From the NCBI GenBank assembly GCA_036499025.1, contig DASYEM010000034.1, forward strand, positions 1-39,343: a stretch of 39,343 nt of DNA, in the 5' to 3' direction. Shown here piece by piece: positions 1 through 8,500 of the stretch (position 1 is its first letter; every line of letters begins with the position of its first letter). Both the position numbers and the translations under genes were made by a program. Under the pieces are notes generated by a model, which was given only the letters and a program-made list of their open reading frames with translations, was not told the DNA's origin and did not search any database. Origin of the DNA: Parvibaculum sp036499025 (GTDB taxonomy: Bacteria > Pseudomonadota > Alphaproteobacteria > Parvibaculales > Parvibaculaceae).

Positions 1-205
1 CCTGTTCGTCGAGCATCAGGTGATAGTCGCGGAAGTGCGGGCCGGATACGTGCCAATGAAAATTCTTCGTCTTGAAATAGAGCGCGAAGACATCCGCCAG
101 CAGCGCATTCAGCGCGCCGGAAATATCCTTCGTGGCGTTTGAAGAAAGATTGGTCGGCGTTTGAAGCGACGCCGTGCGGCGCGCCTTTGCATCCTTGGCA
201 GTCAT
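1..205 (-). CDS. dps: Dps-family ferritin-like DNA-protecting protein, 3' part cut by window edge
   Basis: Only the first 68 codons are present. Dps proteins form 12-mers that oxidise and store iron with H2O2 and coat DNA during starvation or oxidative stress. The N-terminus is basic (MTAKDAKARR), as in the DNA-binding tails of the family. The ferroxidase pattern is visible: His50 in NFHWHVSGPHF, His62 and Asp66, with the same 12 and 4 residue spacing as the E. coli ligands His51/His63/Asp67. The ATG is preceded by GGAG at a usable distance (on the minus strand, about 8 to 11 bases upstream). The gene reads out of the window, so its total length and downstream neighbours are unknown. The upstream 400 bases hold no other gene. 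Family assignment is firm. Confidence 0.93.
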   Translation of the reverse strand, partial: MTAKDAKARRTASLQTPTNLSSNATKDISGALNALLADVFALYFKTKNFHWHVSGPHFRDYHLMLDEQ

Positions 206-602
206 GAGTCCATCTCCATTGAATAGACCGGCACATAAATGCGGGCCGGCAAAAATCGCGAGAAGGTCGCGGAAGGCTATCACCGGCCGGACCGGCGAGC
301 GAACAGTCAAATTTGTCGCGGCACATCGTCCGAGGCGCCGGATTTTCCCCGTTACACAAGGGACACAAGGGGACTCAAGCTGAAGCCTTCGCCCCGAACT
401 GACTTGAAGCCGCCTGCCCCGATTTGGACAAAGACGCCAAATTCCGCTCCGCGCTTTCCGGTCGCGCGGCGCTCAACCGATTGGCGCGAAACAACATCGT
501 TTCTCTGAAAACATTTCTTGAAAAACAAAAGACGCAGCACCCCACCGCACGCAGCAATGCAGCGCGTCGCCTTTGGCGCCTGTCTCAACCGGCTTGGGGA
601 AA
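206..602. other. Intergenic region between dps and tRNA-Phe, no gene seen
   Basis: About 400 bases without a credible gene. All open frames here are short, overlap one another or run through the tRNA, and none has a ribosome site or a recognisable product. The left part must carry the dps promoter and leader; I could not single out a convincing -35/-10 pair or an OxyR-like site. The right part is the tRNA-Phe 3' flank: reading on the minus strand it reaches a T-rich stretch (about 505-535) that could end the tRNA transcript, but no clear stem precedes it. Confidence 0.5.
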
Positions 603-678
603 TGGTGCCCGGGGGCGGGATCGAACCACCGACACTGCGATTTTCAGTCGCATGCTCTACCAACTGAGCTACCCGGGC
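603..678 (-). tRNA. tRNA-Phe (GAA)
   Basis: A complete 76-base cloverleaf on the minus strand. The acceptor arm GCCCGGG pairs with CCCGGGC, the D arm is GCTC/GAGC, the anticodon stem TGCGA/TCGCA encloses the loop CTGAAAA with anticodon GAA, and the T arm GGTGG/CCGCC encloses TTCGATC. The CCA end is encoded (603-605). A good promoter lies 42 to 70 bases upstream. It stands just downstream of yacG, as in many Hyphomicrobiales. Confidence 0.98.
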
Positions 679-719
679 TGCGCAGGCCTCGGGGGAACCC
701 CGGATGGCAAGGCTCGCGG

Positions 720-748
720 GTTATAAGAGATAGATCGGGGCCTGTCCA
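720..748 (-). promoter_or_regulatory. Sigma-70-like promoter for tRNA-Phe
   Basis: On the minus strand TGGACA (743-748, 5/6 to the consensus) is followed after exactly 17 bases by TATAAC (720-725, 5/6). The -10 box ends 41 bases before the first tRNA base, so a short leader would be removed by processing. The match and spacing are good, but no experiment supports it here. Confidence 0.7.
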
Positions 749-800
749 GCGCCGGGCGGGGCCTTGACCGATACGGTTAAAGATGAGCCGCCAGAAGTGT

Positions 801-1070
801 TTAGCGCTCGTCCTCACCGTCGTCTCTATCGGCGCTCGACCCGCCTTCGCCCTCGTTCCAGTCGTCCGGCGGTTCGAGAGCCGGAATCGCATAGGAGCCT
901 TTCAGCCAGCGGTTCAGATCGACGTCCGCGCAATGCTTGGAGCAGAATGGATGGAAGTCCTGCGTCGATTTCTTGCCGCAGATCGGGCAAGGGCGCGGCG
1001 TGCGCAACGGCACGACGTTATCGGCCTTCGAGCCGACGCCCGACCCGGCATCTTTTTTCGCGGCCGGCAT
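801..1070 (-). CDS. yacG: DNA gyrase inhibitor YacG (zinc-binding)
   Basis: 89 residues. YacG binds the GyrB C-terminal region and inhibits gyrase in E. coli. The four zinc ligands are visible: Cys28 and Cys31 in CPIC, then Cys43 and Cys47 in FCSKHC, followed by the conserved DLNRWL segment around residues 51 to 56. The protein is longer than the 65-residue E. coli form because of a basic 20-residue N-terminal extension and an acidic tail rich in Asp/Glu, which is common in alphaproteobacteria. The start codon overlaps the stop of the upstream RNase gene by one base (TAATG), so the two are translationally coupled and likely one operon. Confidence 0.93.
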   Translation of the reverse strand: MPAAKKDAGSGVGSKADNVVPLRTPRPCPICGKKSTQDFHPFCSKHCADVDLNRWLKGSYAIPALEPPDDWNEGEGGSSADRDDGEDER

Positions 1071-2590
1071 TACTGCACCGCGCCGACATCGATGCGGTCG
1101 CGCGGGAAAGCGGGCTCGGCGACGAGTTTCAGATCGCCCGCGACGCGCATCTTCAGCCGGTCGAGCAAATAGGTGTTGCCGCGTTCGAGCCAGTCGACCA
1201 CATCAGGTGCGGCGCGCGCCGTGATCGCGCGGCCGGGCGCGGCTTGCGCTTCGCTCACCACCTTGCGCAACAGATCGTTGGCCACCGTCGCGCAGGTTTT
1301 GCGGCGCGGGCGGCCCGTCGGATAGGCAGGCTCGGTCAGCAACTTGTTCAAAGGTTCGCGGACGCGCTTGCGCGTCATTTCGACAAGCCCGAATTCCGAC
1401 ATGCCGGAAATCTGCGTCGGCACGCGGTCATGCGCGAAGCCCACATTCAGCGCGTCGATCACCCTGGCGATATTGTCGGGATCGTTCATATGAATGAAAT
1501 CGATGACGATGAGCCCGCCCGTGCCGCGCAGGCGCAACTGATAGACGACTTCGGCGACCGCTTCGAGATTGATGCTGACGCTCGTGTCTTCAAGTCCGGT
1601 CGAGGCCGTGTAGCGGCCCGAATTGACGTCGATGGCGGTCAACGCCTCGGTCGTTTCAATCGTGATCCAGCCGCCCGATTTCAATTCGACGCGCGGCTCC
1701 AGCGCTGCTTCAATCTCGCCGTCTATGTCATAGAGCGAGAAGAGCGCGCCGGGGCCGTTGAAAAGCTGAATGCGATCGACAAGCTCGGGCATGGCGCGGC
1801 GCGCGTAACGTTGCGCCTCGCCGAATGCGTCGGCGTCGTCGATCAGCACGCGCGACGTGTCGGTGCTGACGTAGTCGCGCAGCGTCTTCGACACAGGATC
1901 GAGATCGTGAAAAACCACGGCGGGCGGGTTCGAGCGTTTCTGGATTTCGCGCACCTTGCGCCATTCTTCCGCCAGCTCGCGCGCATCCGCCGCGATGTCC
2001 TCGACCGTCGCGCCGATCGCCGCCGTGCGCACGATGAAGCCCGCCGGTTCGCCGGTGACGCCCATGGAGCCGAAACGCGCGATCATTTCTTCGACCAGCG
2101 CGGTCAGGCGTTCGCGTTCGGCCTCGTCCTCGATGCGGCGCGACAGGGCGACGCCGGACTGGTTGGGCACCAGCACCAGAAGACGCCCCGGAATGGTGAC
2201 ATTGGCGGACAATCGTGCGCCCTTGTCGCCGATGGGATCCTTCACGGCCTGCACGAGGATCGTCTGGCCTTCGGTGACGCAAGCACTGATCGGGGGCAGG
2301 ATATGTTCGTCGAGATGCGTCAGCTCGCAAAGGCAGCGCGCCTCGCGCGCACCGAGAAAGCCTGCGCGCTCCAATCCGATTTCCACGAAGGCGGCTTGCA
2401 TGCCGGGCAGCACGCGCTGCACGCGGCCAAGAAAGATGTTGCCGAGCAGCGAGTGGCCGGCGCGGCCCGTCTTCGCCTTCAGATCGTCTTCCGTGCTGCG
2501 CTCGAGAATGAGTTCCACGGGACGCCCGTTCTCAACCACCGCGACGCGCGTCTCGCCGGGCCCCACGTTAATCAGCACTTCCTCGGACAT
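1070..2590 (-). CDS. rng: Ribonuclease E/G family endoribonuclease (RNase G-like)
   Basis: 506 residues from the ATG at 2590, chosen because AAGGAA lies 7 bases upstream and the protein then begins MSEEVLINVG as in relatives; an upstream in-frame ATG has no such site. The family cuts single-stranded 5'-monophosphate RNA in rRNA maturation and mRNA decay. An S1-like RNA-binding segment covers about residues 48-130 (GRVQRVLPGMQAAFVEIG), and the catalytic DNase-I-like domain carries both metal-binding aspartates, Asp321 in AIDVNSGR and Asp364 in VIDFIHMND. The long unstructured C-terminal scaffold of RNase E is missing, so RNase G type is favoured. Odd: where the Zn-link CPxC motif is expected (about residues 421-433) the sequence is AYPTGRPRRKTC, with one cysteine only. 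It lies downstream of maf and is coupled to yacG. Confidence 0.9.
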   Translation of the reverse strand: MSEEVLINVGPGETRVAVVENGRPVELILERSTEDDLKAKTGRAGHSLLGNIFLGRVQRVLPGMQAAFVEIGLERAGFLGAREARCLCELTHLDEHILPPISACVTEGQTILVQAVKDPIGDKGARLSANVTIPGRLLVLVPNQSGVALSRRIEDEAERERLTALVEEMIARFGSMGVTGEPAGFIVRTAAIGATVEDIAADARELAEEWRKVREIQKRSNPPAVVFHDLDPVSKTLRDYVSTDTSRVLIDDADAFGEAQRYARRAMPELVDRIQLFNGPGALFSLYDIDGEIEAALEPRVELKSGGWITIETTEALTAIDVNSGRYTASTGLEDTSVSINLEAVAEVVYQLRLRGTGGLIVIDFIHMNDPDNIARVIDALNVGFAHDRVPTQISGMSEFGLVEMTRKRVREPLNKLLTEPAYPTGRPRRKTCATVANDLLRKVVSEAQAAPGRAITARAAPDVVDWLERGNTYLLDRLKMRVAGDLKLVAEPAFPRDRIDVGAVQ

Positions 2591-2612
2591 GAAATTCCTT
2601 GAGCGATCCGGT

Positions 2613-2630
2613 CTTGCGTCCCCACGCAAG
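2613..2630 (-). promoter_or_regulatory. Hairpin in the leader of the RNase E/G gene
   Basis: On the minus strand CTTGCGT and ACGCAAG form a perfect 7-bp stem around a GGGG loop, ending 22 bases upstream of the ATG and its AAGGAA ribosome site. E. coli rne represses itself through hairpins in its 5' leader; a like role here is inference only. Confidence 0.4.
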
Positions 2631-2695
2631 GCCAGCAGCCCCTTAAGCCTTTAGAACCCCTGGAAGGACAATCCTAACATTCTTTGGCGTGGCGG

Positions 2696-3280
2696 CTAGT
2701 GCGAGAAACCCATCCCATTGAGGAGGGCCGCCGTCTCGAAAAGCGGCAGCCCGACGACGCCGGAATAGCTGCCGGTCAGCAAGCGGACGAAAACGCCCGC
2801 CTGGCCCTGGATCGCATAGCCTCCGGCCTTGCCCTGCCATTCGCCGCCCGCGATGTAACTGTCCGTTTCCGTCGCGGAGAGGCGCTTGAAAGCGACGCGC
2901 GTTTCGTTAACGCGCTCGCTTGCCTTACCGTCGGGGCCGATCAGCACGATCGCCGTATAGACCCTGTGCGCGCGCCCCGAGAGCAGCGCCAGACAGGCGC
3001 GGGCCTCGGCCTCCGTCTCGGCCTTGGGAAGAATGCGCCGCCCGCAGGCGACCACCGTATCGGCAGCCAGAACGAAAGCGCCGGGTTCGAGGCGCGCGAC
3101 GGCTTGAGCCTTTTCGCGCGCCAGACGCTGCGCGTGAGGGCGCGGCAGCTCGCCCTTCCGCGGCGTCTCATCGAGATCGGCGGCGCGCACAGCGTCGGGC
3201 GTGACGCCGATCTGCTCCAGCAGAGCGAGACGGCGCGGCGAGGCGCTGGCGAGAACGAGCTTATGTTTTGGGAGGGTCAT
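2696..3280 (-). CDS. maf: Maf-family nucleoside triphosphate pyrophosphatase
   Basis: 194 residues, full length for the family. Maf proteins hydrolyse modified or canonical NTPs to NMP and PPi (dTTP/UTP or m7GTP depending on subfamily) and are cytoplasmic house-cleaning enzymes. The N-terminal LASASPRR (residues 10-17) is the phosphate-binding signature; the conserved acidic residues are Glu38 in DLDET and Asp74 in AADTVV, followed by the basic KAxTxxEA-like segment near 86-96 and HRVYTA near 115. Which subfamily it belongs to cannot be decided safely by eye. It sits between infA and the RNase gene, the usual order in Hyphomicrobiales, and is probably cotranscribed with infA. Confidence 0.93.
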   Translation of the reverse strand: MTLPKHKLVLASASPRRLALLEQIGVTPDAVRAADLDETPRKGELPRPHAQRLAREKAQAVARLEPGAFVLAADTVVACGRRILPKAETEAEARACLALLSGRAHRVYTAIVLIGPDGKASERVNETRVAFKRLSATETDSYIAGGEWQGKAGGYAIQGQAGVFVRLLTGSYSGVVGLPLFETAALLNGMGFSH

Positions 3281-3335
3281 GGCGAACTGTCAGGGCCGAA
3301 CTCTGGGCTGGGCCACGGCGCGTCGCCGGGGGTGT

Positions 3336-3394
3336 TCGCTTGAAGCAACCCGAGGGCTCACTTGAAGCGACCCAAGGGCTTCATTTGAAGCGAT
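3336..3394. repeat. Degenerate 22-23 bp tandem repeat continuing the 3' end of infA
   Basis: Read on the infA strand, the last codons CGCTTCAAATGA and the following AGCCCTTGGGT are repeated immediately downstream as CGCTTCAAGTGA-GCCCTCGGGT, then again as TGCTTCAAGCGA. On the plus strand the units are 3381-3394 (partial), 3358-3380 and 3336-3357. The copies differ at a few bases, so the array is not very recent. It fills most of the gap between infA and maf. Confidence 0.75.
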
Positions 3395-3599
3395 AGGTGA
3401 TCCGCCCCTTGGTCAGATCATAGGGCGTCATTTCAACCAGAACCTTGTCGCCCGCGAGCACGCGGATGCGGTTCTTGCGCATCTTGCCGGCCGTATGGGC
3501 GATGATCTCGTGGTCGTTCTCGAGCTTTACCCGGAACGTCGCATTCGGGAGCAATTCCGACACGGTGCCCGGAAACTCAAGCAGTTCTTCCTTAGCCAT
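3381..3599 (-). CDS. infA: Translation initiation factor IF-1
   Basis: 72 residues, exactly the usual length. IF-1 is a single OB-fold (S1-like) protein that occupies the 30S A site during initiation. The sequence starts MAKEELLEFPGTV and keeps the conserved core HEIIAHTAGKMRKNRIRVL (residues 30-48) and the C-terminal end LTKGRITYRFK. An AGGAAT-type site precedes the ATG. The stop codon lies inside the first unit of a short tandem repeat. Its place between the LMW phosphatase/UPF0262 pair and maf is typical of Hyphomicrobiales. Confidence 0.98.
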   Translation of the reverse strand: MAKEELLEFPGTVSELLPNATFRVKLENDHEIIAHTAGKMRKNRIRVLAGDKVLVEMTPYDLTKGRITYRFK

Positions 3600-3725
3600 T
3601 CAAATTCCTTTGAGATTTGGCGGGAGAATGGTCACAAAGCGCGCCAAAATCAAGGGCGGCGAAGGGCTTGCCCCTCATGGACAGGCTCAAATCGTTGATT
3701 TTACGCAGGATTCCGCTTGCCGGAG

Positions 3726-4202
3726 CTAGAAGGCGACCTTTTCGCAGGCCCCGAAGCGCTCTTCGATCAGATGGCGCAGCTCGTCGCGGAGACGCCGATA
3801 GGCCTCAAGCCGCTGTTCGCGCGAGCCGCTTTCGCCCGCCGCGAAAGGATCGAGCGTCGGCCAGAACTCGATATCAACCGCCTGGCCGCGCGCGAGCGCC
3901 GTCACCCGGCCGCAGGATTCCGGCGTCAGGCAGATCACCAGATCGAAGGAGCCGATGTCGATGGCGTCGATGGCAAGCGGGCGGTCCAACATCATGTCGA
4001 TGCCGATTTCCGCCATCACGCTGACCGCGAACGGGTCGCGTTCGGCAGGCTCGATGCCCGCGCTATCGACGAAGACGCGCTTGCCGTAGAGCGATTTCGC
4101 CAACGCCTCGGCCATGGGCGAGCGCACGGCGTTCAGGTTGCAGGTGAAGAGCACGGAGCCCGGCAGCTTCTTCTTGGCGGATGTCATCTCGCTGCCCGGC
4201 AC
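3726..4202 (-). CDS. Low-molecular-weight protein tyrosine phosphatase-like (ArsC/LMW-PTP fold)
   Basis: 158 residues from a GTG at 4202 that has AAAGG upstream; an ATG at 4187 (MTSAKKK) is an alternative start. The CX5R phosphate loop is CNLNAVRS with Cys21 and Arg27, and the general-acid DP pair is Asp118-Pro119 in LDPFAAG. These residues are the mark of LMW phosphatases and of the related low-molecular-weight arsenate reductases; no extra reductase cysteine pair is clear, so phosphatase is the safer name. The start follows the UPF0262 stop within a few bases, so the two genes are coupled, and the same pair is found before infA in many alphaproteobacteria. Confidence 0.85.
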   Translation of the reverse strand: MPGSEMTSAKKKLPGSVLFTCNLNAVRSPMAEALAKSLYGKRVFVDSAGIEPAERDPFAVSVMAEIGIDMMLDRPLAIDAIDIGSFDLVICLTPESCGRVTALARGQAVDIEFWPTLDPFAAGESGSREQRLEAYRRLRDELRHLIEERFGACEKVAF

Positions 4203-4206
4203 GTCT

Positions 4207-4737
4207 TCAACCTTTAATATGCAGTACGCAGATCAATGTGAACAACCGTCGCGCCGTGTCGAAGTCGAGTTCGATCTTGCCGGCAAGGCGTTCCTTCAAA
4301 AGCTCCGAGCCTTCGTTGTGAAGACCGCGCCGGCCCATGTCGATCGCCTCGATCTGGGCGGGCGCCGCCGTCTTGATCGCGTCGTAATAGCTTTCGCAGA
4401 TCAGGAAGTAGTCCTTGATGATCTTGCGAAACGGCGTCAGCGACAGCATGACCTTGCCATGCTCGACGCTGCCCTCGAGACGGATGTCGAAGACGAGGCG
4501 GTTCTCTTCGATGGCGATGTGGAGCAGATAGGGTCCGCCCTCGCTGCCGTTGGGCGTGAAGCTGTTTTCTTCGAGCAGATCGAAGATCGCGACCTTGCGC
4601 TCATGCTCGACATCCGGGCTTCGGCGCATGACGGTGCGTTCGTCGAGCACCAGCTCGGCGATACGGAACCGCGACTTGCCGTCCAGACTATCCAATGTGA
4701 AACGCTCGATTGATGTTCGGACCTGAAGACGCGCCAC
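4207..4737 (-). CDS. UPF0262 family protein
   Basis: 176 residues. This is a conserved alphaproteobacterial family of unknown function, recognised by the N-terminal half (LDSLDGKSRFRIAELVLDE, residues 16-34) and the central PYLLHIAIEENRLVFDI segment. No membrane segment, signal peptide or catalytic motif is visible, so it is probably a soluble cytoplasmic protein. The stop codon lies a few bases before the phosphatase start, and hisD lies 37 bases upstream, so hisD - UPF0262 - phosphatase form one likely transcription unit. The conserved linkage to hisD and infA is known for the family, but it does not reveal the function. Confidence 0.88.
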   Translation of the reverse strand: MARLQVRTSIERFTLDSLDGKSRFRIAELVLDERTVMRRSPDVEHERKVAIFDLLEENSFTPNGSEGGPYLLHIAIEENRLVFDIRLEGSVEHGKVMLSLTPFRKIIKDYFLICESYYDAIKTAAPAQIEAIDMGRRGLHNEGSELLKERLAGKIELDFDTARRLFTLICVLHIKG

Positions 4738-4774
4738 TCTAAGCCGATTTGCGGCGGAGAGGCGAGCGCCGGAC

Positions 4775-6067
<1,293 letters not shown>

Positions 6068-6091
6068 GTTCGTCTACTTATCTTTTTCAAT

Positions 6092-6181
6092 CGTCATTGC
6101 GAGCGCAGCGAAGCAATCCAGAGGCGGCGAAGTGTGGGGTTTCTGGATTGCCACGCCGCCTTGCGGCGGCTCGCAATGACG
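6092..6181. repeat. Palindromic extragenic repeat between hisD and DUF2948
   Basis: A 90-bp imperfect inverted repeat. The outer arms are CGTCATTGCGAG (6092-6103) and CTCGCAATGACG (6170-6181), inner arms are CAATCCAG (6114-6121) and CTGGATTG (6143-6150), and the right half contains a smaller GCCGCC/GGCGGC hairpin. Elements with the same GTCATTGCGAG...CAATCCAG layout are widely scattered in alphaproteobacterial genomes. It has no coding capacity that looks real. Confidence 0.8.
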
Positions 6182-6186
6182 GCATC

Positions 6187-6618
6187 CTAGTCGTCATGCT
6201 TCGGCAGGTTCGTCGTTTCCCAGACAAGTCCGAGATCGGAGAGATGGGCATCGAGCGCCTCGACCTCAAGCCTGATCTCGCCGCCGCCCGAGAATGTGAG
6301 CGTGACGATCCCGGACGGTGCATTCAATTCGTCGAACCGGATCGTCAGCAGATTGAGCACGCCGTCGGGACGGTCTTGAGAGATGTTCCGCGCGCGGGCC
6401 GCGCCCACGTTCTCGAAATGCAATCCGGCGCGGGCACGCTCATGCTTGCCGGGTTTTGCGCCTTCGTCTTCCCAGCGGAAGCGATTGACCACCATTGCAA
6501 AGCGTCGGGCATGCGGCAGGAAAGCCAGATCGCTGACGCGCGTTACCGCGTCCTGCAAACAGGTCGAGATGACTTCGAGGTCGGCGGCATCTTCCGCACT
6601 AAGGCGCAAATCGCTCAT
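6187..6618 (-). CDS. DUF2948 family protein
   Basis: 143 residues. DUF2948 is a conserved alphaproteobacterial family of unknown function; the MSDLRLSAEDAADLEVISTC opening, the RRFAMVVNRFRWE segment (residues 38-50) and the C-terminal LTFSGGGEIRLEVEALDAHLSDLG are typical. No signal peptide, membrane helix or metal motif is seen. It starts 16 bases after murA and lies before hisD, the usual arrangement, so it probably shares a transcript with murA. The position between a wall gene and a histidine gene gives no firm clue to what it does. Confidence 0.88.
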   Translation of the reverse strand: MSDLRLSAEDAADLEVISTCLQDAVTRVSDLAFLPHARRFAMVVNRFRWEDEGAKPGKHERARAGLHFENVGAARARNISQDRPDGVLNLLTIRFDELNAPSGIVTLTFSGGGEIRLEVEALDAHLSDLGLVWETTNLPKHDD

Positions 6619-6634
6619 CTATCCGCTTTCCGGT

Positions 6635-7906
6635 TCACGCCTTGACGCGCCAAATCTCTGCGCCACAGGCACTGAGCTTTTCTTCCAGGCGGTCGAAACC
6701 GCGATCGAGATGATAGACGCGATTGATCGTCGTTTCACCCTCCGCCGCAAGCGCCGCAATGACTAATGCCGCCGAGGCGCGCAGATCGCTCGCCATGACC
6801 GGTGCGGCGGTCAATTTATCGACGCCGTGAACCAGCGCCTTGTCGCCATGCAGCGAAATACTCGCGCCGAAACGGGCCAGTTCCTGCACATGCATGAAGC
6901 GGTTTTCAAAAATCGTTTCGGTGATTTCGGATTCGCCCTCCGCCGTCGTCATCAGCGCCATGAACTGCGCCTGAAGGTCTGTCGGAAAGCCCGGAAAGAC
7001 CTGTGTCACGACATTGGTCGCCTGAAGCCGCTCGCCGTTTCTGTGAATGCGCACCTGCCCCTGCTGCACATCGACGCCCGCGCCCGCCGCGCGCAGCACC
7101 GAGAGCGCCGCGTCGAAAGTGTCGGCATCGACGCCATCGAGCGTCACATCGCCACCGGCCATCGCGGCGGCGATGGCATAGGTGCCCGCCTCAATCCGGT
7201 CAGCAACCACATTATGCGTCGCGCCGTGCAGGCGCTCGACGCCTTCGATGCGCAAGGTCGATGTGCCGACGCCCTCTATCTTCGCGCCCATGGCGACGAG
7301 GCAGCGGGCAAGGTCGGTGATCTCGGGTTCGCGGGCGGCGTTTTCGAGAACGGTTTCGCCGTCGGCCAAGGTCGCCGCCATCAGCAGCGTATGCGTCGCG
7401 CCGACCGAGACGATGGGCGAGCGGATGACCGCGCCCTTGAGCCCATCCGGCGCTTTCGCCAGCACATAGCCTTCGACGAGATCGATCTCGGCGCCCATTT
7501 TCTGGAGGCCCTTGAGGTAGAGATCGACAGGACGCGCGCCGATGGCGCAGCCGCCGGGCAGCGAGACCTTGGCGGTGCGGCAGCGCGCCAGCAGCGGGCC
7601 GAGCACCCAGAAGGTGGCGCGGATCTGCGAGACGATTTCATAAGGCGCGAGCGTCGAGACGATTTCCGGCGTCGTCAGGGAGAGCGTATCGCCATGCGCG
7701 GTTTCCCCGCGCTGAACATCGGTGCCGAGGACGCCGAGGAGCTTTGCCAGCGTGCGCACATCGGTGAGCCGCGGGACATTCGTCAGTTTCAGCGTCTCGT
7801 CGGTCAGCAGCGCCGCGATCATCAGCGGCAGCGCCGCATTCTTCGCGCCGCTGATCGGGATGACGCCGTTCAAACGACGGTTGCCGCGAATGTGAATCGT
7901 GTCCAT
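6635..7906 (-). CDS. murA: UDP-N-acetylglucosamine 1-carboxyvinyltransferase
   Basis: 423 residues, full length. MurA transfers enolpyruvate from PEP to UDP-GlcNAc, the first committed step of peptidoglycan synthesis, in the cytoplasm. Visible are the N-terminal substrate-binding Lys22 in ISGAKNAALP, the catalytic loop with Cys120 in LPGGCAIGARPVDLY (the residue alkylated by fosfomycin in E. coli), and the conserved PGFPTDLQAQFMAL segment near residue 310, plus the EGETTINRVYHLDRGFDRLEEKL region near the C-terminus. The cysteine rather than aspartate form suggests fosfomycin sensitivity at the target level. It heads the murA - DUF2948 - hisD group. Confidence 0.97.
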   Translation of the reverse strand: MDTIHIRGNRRLNGVIPISGAKNAALPLMIAALLTDETLKLTNVPRLTDVRTLAKLLGVLGTDVQRGETAHGDTLSLTTPEIVSTLAPYEIVSQIRATFWVLGPLLARCRTAKVSLPGGCAIGARPVDLYLKGLQKMGAEIDLVEGYVLAKAPDGLKGAVIRSPIVSVGATHTLLMAATLADGETVLENAAREPEITDLARCLVAMGAKIEGVGTSTLRIEGVERLHGATHNVVADRIEAGTYAIAAAMAGGDVTLDGVDADTFDAALSVLRAAGAGVDVQQGQVRIHRNGERLQATNVVTQVFPGFPTDLQAQFMALMTTAEGESEITETIFENRFMHVQELARFGASISLHGDKALVHGVDKLTAAPVMASDLRASAALVIAALAAEGETTINRVYHLDRGFDRLEEKLSACGAEIWRVKA

Positions 7907-8044
7907 GGGAACGTCCGGTCGAGGCCCCGGCGGCCCTGAAGGGCCAGCGGTGCGGGTTTCCCGGATTTATAGGGAATGGAGCCCCAAGAGTCACGGCGCG
8001 CGCATTCGGCGCTGCCATCCGGCCGGGCGCCGCCGCCGCGATCC

Positions 8045-8248
8045 TTATTTAGCTTTGGGGCCCTTTTCAGGCGCTTTTGCCGCCTCGTCCTGCGCCTTGG
8101 CTTGAGCCTTGCGCTTGCGGAGGTTAGCTCGCAGCGCCTCGGCCTGCCGGGCTTCGCGGGCCTGATTGGCGCGCGCGGGGCCCTGCCCTGCCTGGCGGCG
8201 GGTGCTGTTGTCGTCGGGCTTGTCTTTAACGCGACCGGGACCGGCCAT
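8045..8248 (-). CDS. Small basic conserved protein upstream of murA
   Basis: 67 residues, very rich in Ala, Lys, Arg and Gln. The central EARQAEALRANLRKRKAQ (about residues 31-48) is predicted helical and resembles small proteins encoded next to murA in many Hyphomicrobiales; no function is known to me. The N-terminus is polar and the C-terminus alternates Lys, Ala, Pro and Glu, so much of it may be disordered. No strong ribosome site is seen before the ATG (CTTGGTGGTCCC). It reads in the same direction as murA across a gap of about 140 bases. The reading frame could be doubted on length alone; the conserved helical core supports it. Confidence 0.6.
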   Translation of the reverse strand: MAGPGRVKDKPDDNSTRRQAGQGPARANQAREARQAEALRANLRKRKAQAKAQDEAAKAPEKGPKAK

Positions 8249-8412
8249 GGGACCACCAAGGGATTAGGGTTGGGACTATGCCCCGCATATGTACCATGGG
8301 GCTGGCCACGTCAACAAAGGCTCCCGGCTTCGCGCCATTCCCAGTTGCGCCTCGGGCGACCCTGTGGCACTTTCCGCCCGCTTTCGACGCCTGCCGGGCC
8401 CGAAATGCAGAG

Positions 8413-8487
8413 GCCCACGTAGCTCAGTGGTAGAGCACACCATTGGTAATGGTGAGGTCGAGTGTTCAATCCACTCCGTGGGCACCA
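8413..8487 (+). tRNA. tRNA-Thr (GGT)
   Basis: A complete 75-base cloverleaf. The acceptor arm GCCCACG pairs with CGTGGGC, the D arm is GCTC/GAGC, the anticodon stem CACCA/TGGTG holds the loop TTGGTAA with anticodon GGT, and the T arm GAGTG/CACTC encloses TTCAATC. CCA is encoded at 8485-8487. The promoter could not be picked out by eye. Confidence 0.98.
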
Positions 8488-8500
8488 TCAAACCTCGTTA

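Noticed and set aside
424..726. 100-codon open frame upstream of dps
   Set aside because: It runs straight through tRNA-Phe and has no ribosome site or recognised product.
764..2602. 612-codon open frame on the plus strand
   Set aside because: It lies fully antisense to the RNase E/G and yacG genes, has no ribosome site, and its product is Arg/His-rich low complexity, as expected for an opposite-strand shadow of GC-rich coding DNA.
6092..6181. Insertion sequence or CRISPR unit
   Set aside because: A single 90-bp palindrome with no transposase, target duplication or regular spacing; it matches the class of extragenic repeats.
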